From NCBI GenBank assembly GCA_031428675.1, contig JANOYC010000111.1:1-7440 (forward strand): a stretch of DNA of 7,440 nt. The letters are read 5' to 3'. Every line of letters starts with the position of its first letter. The first letter of the stretch is position 1. The stretch comes from JANOYC01 sp031428675. GTDB taxonomy: Bacteria > Actinomycetota > Actinomycetes > Actinomycetales > Microbacteriaceae. This document shows, piece by piece, positions 5,603 to 7,440 of this stretch. The notes beneath the pieces were generated by a model. It saw nothing but the letters and a program-made list of their open reading frames with translations, was not told where the DNA came from and made no database searches. Made by a program: the position numbers and the translations under genes.

Positions 5603-6520
5603 CTATCCCTTCACGCCGGAGGACGCGATCGAATTAACGAACGAGCGCTGGAACGCGATGTACAGCACGAGCACGGGCACGGTGATGAGGCTCGCATATG
5701 CCATGATCTGGCCCCAGGAGACCGTCAGTTGCTTGAAGTAGTCGATGCCCACCATGGCCGGGCGCACGGCCTCGCTCTGGGTGACCATGAGCGGCCACAA
5801 GTACTGGTTCCAGGCCGGGAGGAACGTCAGAATCGCTACCGTCGCGATTGCTGGTCCGGAGAGCGGCATGACGATCTGGCGGTAGATGCGGAACCATCCG
5901 GCGCCGTCCATGGTCGCTGCCTCGTCGAGCTCCTTGGGAATCGAATCGAAGTACTGGTAGAAGAGGAAGATCGAGAACGCGTTTGCGATGAAAGGCACGA
6001 TCTGCACTTGGTAGGTGTCGAGCCAGCCGGTGTAGAAGCCGGCAGCGTCGAAGTTCGGCAGTTGGTTGACTTCCCACAGCAGGGGAAGCGCCATGACCTC
6101 GAACGGCACGATGAGGGTCGCGAGGATTACGCCGAGCGCGATCTTCTGCCCGGGAAACTTCATGCGGGAGAGGGCGAATGCGGCCATGGAGTTGACCACG
6201 AGCCCCAGTGCGACGGTAGACACGGAGATGATGACCGAGTTCATCAAGAACTGCGCGAAGGGAACTCGGTTGAATACGCCCGTGTAGTTGTCGAGGCTCA
6301 GGTTGCCCACCGGCAGGAACGCCTCGATACCGCCCAGATCTTCGAAGATCTGCTGGTCGGGCTTGAAGCTCGACAGGATCATGAACAGGAGCGGGAGTCC
6401 GAACACGAGCGCTAGCGCTATCCGCAACACCATCATGAGTGTTCCGCGCATCCGGTGACCGCGCCGGGTCACGGCGCGAGTAGGTGTCTTATCGGCGACG
6501 TGTGCAATGGGATCGTTCAT
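5603..6520 (-). CDS. Sugar ABC transporter permease, MalG type
   Basis: A 305-residue inner-membrane permease with a cytoplasmic N-terminal tail (about 1-27), about six transmembrane helices beginning at about 28, and the conserved EAA loop at 200-220 (ELDEAATMDGAG, then QIVMPL), which docks on the ATPase subunit. This is the binding-protein-dependent-transport family that carries oligosaccharides with a partner MalF-type permease, a lipoprotein binding protein and an MsmK/MalK ATPase. The ATG at 6520 shares its A with the TGA of the upstream permease (TGATG), with AAGGA about 9 bases upstream, so the two are translationally coupled. The frame continues upstream inside the other permease but without a better start. 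The adjacent fructosidase-like enzyme suggests a fructose-containing sugar, by context only. Confidence 0.93.
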   Translation of the reverse strand: MNDPIAHVADKTPTRAVTRRGHRMRGTLMMVLRIALALVFGLPLLFMILSSFKPDQQIFEDLGGIEAFLPVGNLSLDNYTGVFNRVPFAQFLMNSVIISVSTVALGLVVNSMAAFALSRMKFPGQKIALGVILATLIVPFEVMALPLLWEVNQLPNFDAAGFYTGWLDTYQVQIVPFIANAFSIFLFYQYFDSIPKELDEAATMDGAGWFRIYRQIVMPLSGPAIATVAILTFLPAWNQYLWPLMVTQSEAVRPAMVGIDYFKQLTVSWGQIMAYASLITVPVLVLYIAFQRSFVNSIASSGVKG

Positions 6521-7440
6521 CAGCGGGCATCCTTGTCGCGTGTGAGGAATCTCTGAATCAGGCTTACGGCGAGCACGAGCGCGAAGAACACGAGTGAGAG
6601 TGCCGATGCGTAGCCAGTTTGCTGTTGTTGGAAGCCGCGGTACACGGCCTGGTAGACGAGCGTGGTCGTCGTGTCGAGCGGACCGCCTTGCGTCATGATG
6701 TTCACCTGCGAGAACAGGCCGAACGCGGCGATGGTGATCGTGATGAGAATGAAGGTGCGTGTTTGCCGCAGTCCTGGCCACGTCACGTTGACGAATTGCT
6801 GCCACTTACTAGCGCCATCTAGGTCGGATGCTTCGTAGAGCTCTTCAGGAATGGTCTGCAAGCCGGAAAGCCAGATCACCATGTGGAATCCCATGGCCTG
6901 CCACGCCGACATCAGAATGATCGCGATGAGCGCGGTCCGCGGGTCGGCGAGCCAGTTCGGGCCCTGGATTCCGAAGTTCGCGAGCACCGCGTTGATGAGT
7001 CCGTTCGGCTGGTACATGAACAGCCAGAGCATCGACACCACGACGATCGAGGTGACAACGGGGAGGAAATAGACGGTGCGGAAGAAGTTGGTGCCGCGCA
7101 TCTTGGTGTTCACGAGCACTGCCAGCAGAAGCGCAAGGGCGGACTGGAACGGCACGATCACGATCGCGAAGATGATCGTGTTCCGGAGGGAGAACCAGAA
7201 AGTGTCGTCACCGAACAATCGCACGAAGTTGTCGACGCCCACGAACTCGGCTGGCCGCGGCGAGATGAGCTTCGCATCGGTGAATGCGAGTCCGAACGTC
7301 AGTCCGATCGGAACCAGAAGAAAGGTGATGATGAGTACGGCCGCCGGGAGCAACATAAGCAGGGCGACGGTCTTGGGGTGTCGACGATTCTGATTGCTCG
7401 TGCCGCGCGGTGTCGCGGGATCGAGCTGCCCTGGAGGCGG
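6520..7440 (-). CDS. Sugar ABC transporter permease, MalF type (5' end cut by window edge)
   Basis: The reading frame stays open to the right edge, giving 306 visible residues. The first ATG in view (7354-7356) sits inside the first transmembrane helix (TVALLMLLPAAVLIITFLLV). The 28 residues before it form a typical Pro-rich, then basic, cytoplasmic tail (PPGQLDPATPRGT, NRRHPK), so the true start lies upstream of the window. Six transmembrane helices are expected. The EAA loop is EASDLDGASKWQQF followed by VTWPGL (near 6777-6834), which contacts the ATPase. It forms a heterodimer with the MalG-type protein encoded directly downstream and imports a mono- or oligosaccharide delivered by a binding protein whose gene is probably further right. 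No ATPase gene is seen, as is common where one shared MsmK/MalK serves several systems. Confidence 0.93.
   Translation of the reverse strand, partial: PPPGQLDPATPRGTSNQNRRHPKTVALLMLLPAAVLIITFLLVPIGLTFGLAFTDAKLISPRPAEFVGVDNFVRLFGDDTFWFSLRNTIIFAIVIVPFQSALALLLAVLVNTKMRGTNFFRTVYFLPVVTSIVVVSMLWLFMYQPNGLINAVLANFGIQGPNWLADPRTALIAIILMSAWQAMGFHMVIWLSGLQTIPEELYEASDLDGASKWQQFVNVTWPGLRQTRTFILITITIAAFGLFSQVNIMTQGGPLDTTTTLVYQAVYRGFQQQQTGYASALSLVFFALVLAVSLIQRFLTRDKDAR

Noticed and set aside
5285..6415. Open frame of 376 codons on the plus strand opposite the permease and hydrolase genes
   Set aside because: Its translation is rich in His, Glu, Arg and Asp without any family motif, as expected for the reverse of a membrane protein gene at high GC, and the minus-strand proteins are clearly real.
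7354..7356. ATG as the start of the MalF-type permease
   Set aside because: It lies inside the first transmembrane helix, and the frame continues to the window edge with a typical cytoplasmic tail.

Overview
High GC content, compact gene packing, GTG starts and the protein families present suggest a high-GC Gram-positive (actinobacterium). Microbacteriaceae or a relative is plausible, but that is an inference from gene style, not from a marker gene. I see no rRNA, tRNA, CRISPR array, transposase or prophage gene.

Layout, left to right. (1) Bases 1-50 are the last codons of a heavy-metal P-type ATPase (CopA-like) on the plus strand. A 97-residue membrane protein with a Gly/Met/His-rich N-terminus and a C-terminal SHOCT helix pair follows (154-447). 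(2) On the minus strand, converging on and overlapping the SHOCT gene by 26 bases, is a long gene (422-3088). It fuses an AMP-forming adenylation domain, an acyl-carrier domain and a multi-pass membrane acyltransferase (acyltransferase-3 type). (3) The divergent spacer upstream of it holds a 16-of-19 match to the DtxR/IdeR iron box at 3162-3180, plus a partial second copy 17 bases away. (4) On the plus strand there is a 22-codon leader reading frame with a very strong ribosome binding site. Its stop overlaps the GTG start of moaA, and moaA in turn overlaps moaD (molybdenum cofactor synthesis). (5) On the minus strand, from the right edge leftwards, is a sugar-uptake operon: a MalF-type permease (cut by the window edge), a MalG-type permease, and a compact single-domain beta-fructosidase-like hydrolase of the GH32/GH68 type. 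It converges on moaD at a 9-bp stem hairpin.

How the parts fit. The left end is probably part of a copper or other metal efflux cluster. The fused synthetase/acyltransferase is likely to be made under iron limitation and would activate a carboxylic acid, hold it on its own carrier domain and pass it to an acceptor at the membrane; substrate and acceptor are unknown. MoaA and MoaD act at the first and second steps of molybdopterin synthesis. The ABC permeases import a sugar that the hydrolase, which has no signal peptide, would split in the cytoplasm; a fructose-containing oligosaccharide is the best guess.

The points most worth following up are the iron box in front of the A-carrier-acyltransferase fusion and the translationally coupled leader peptide before moaA.
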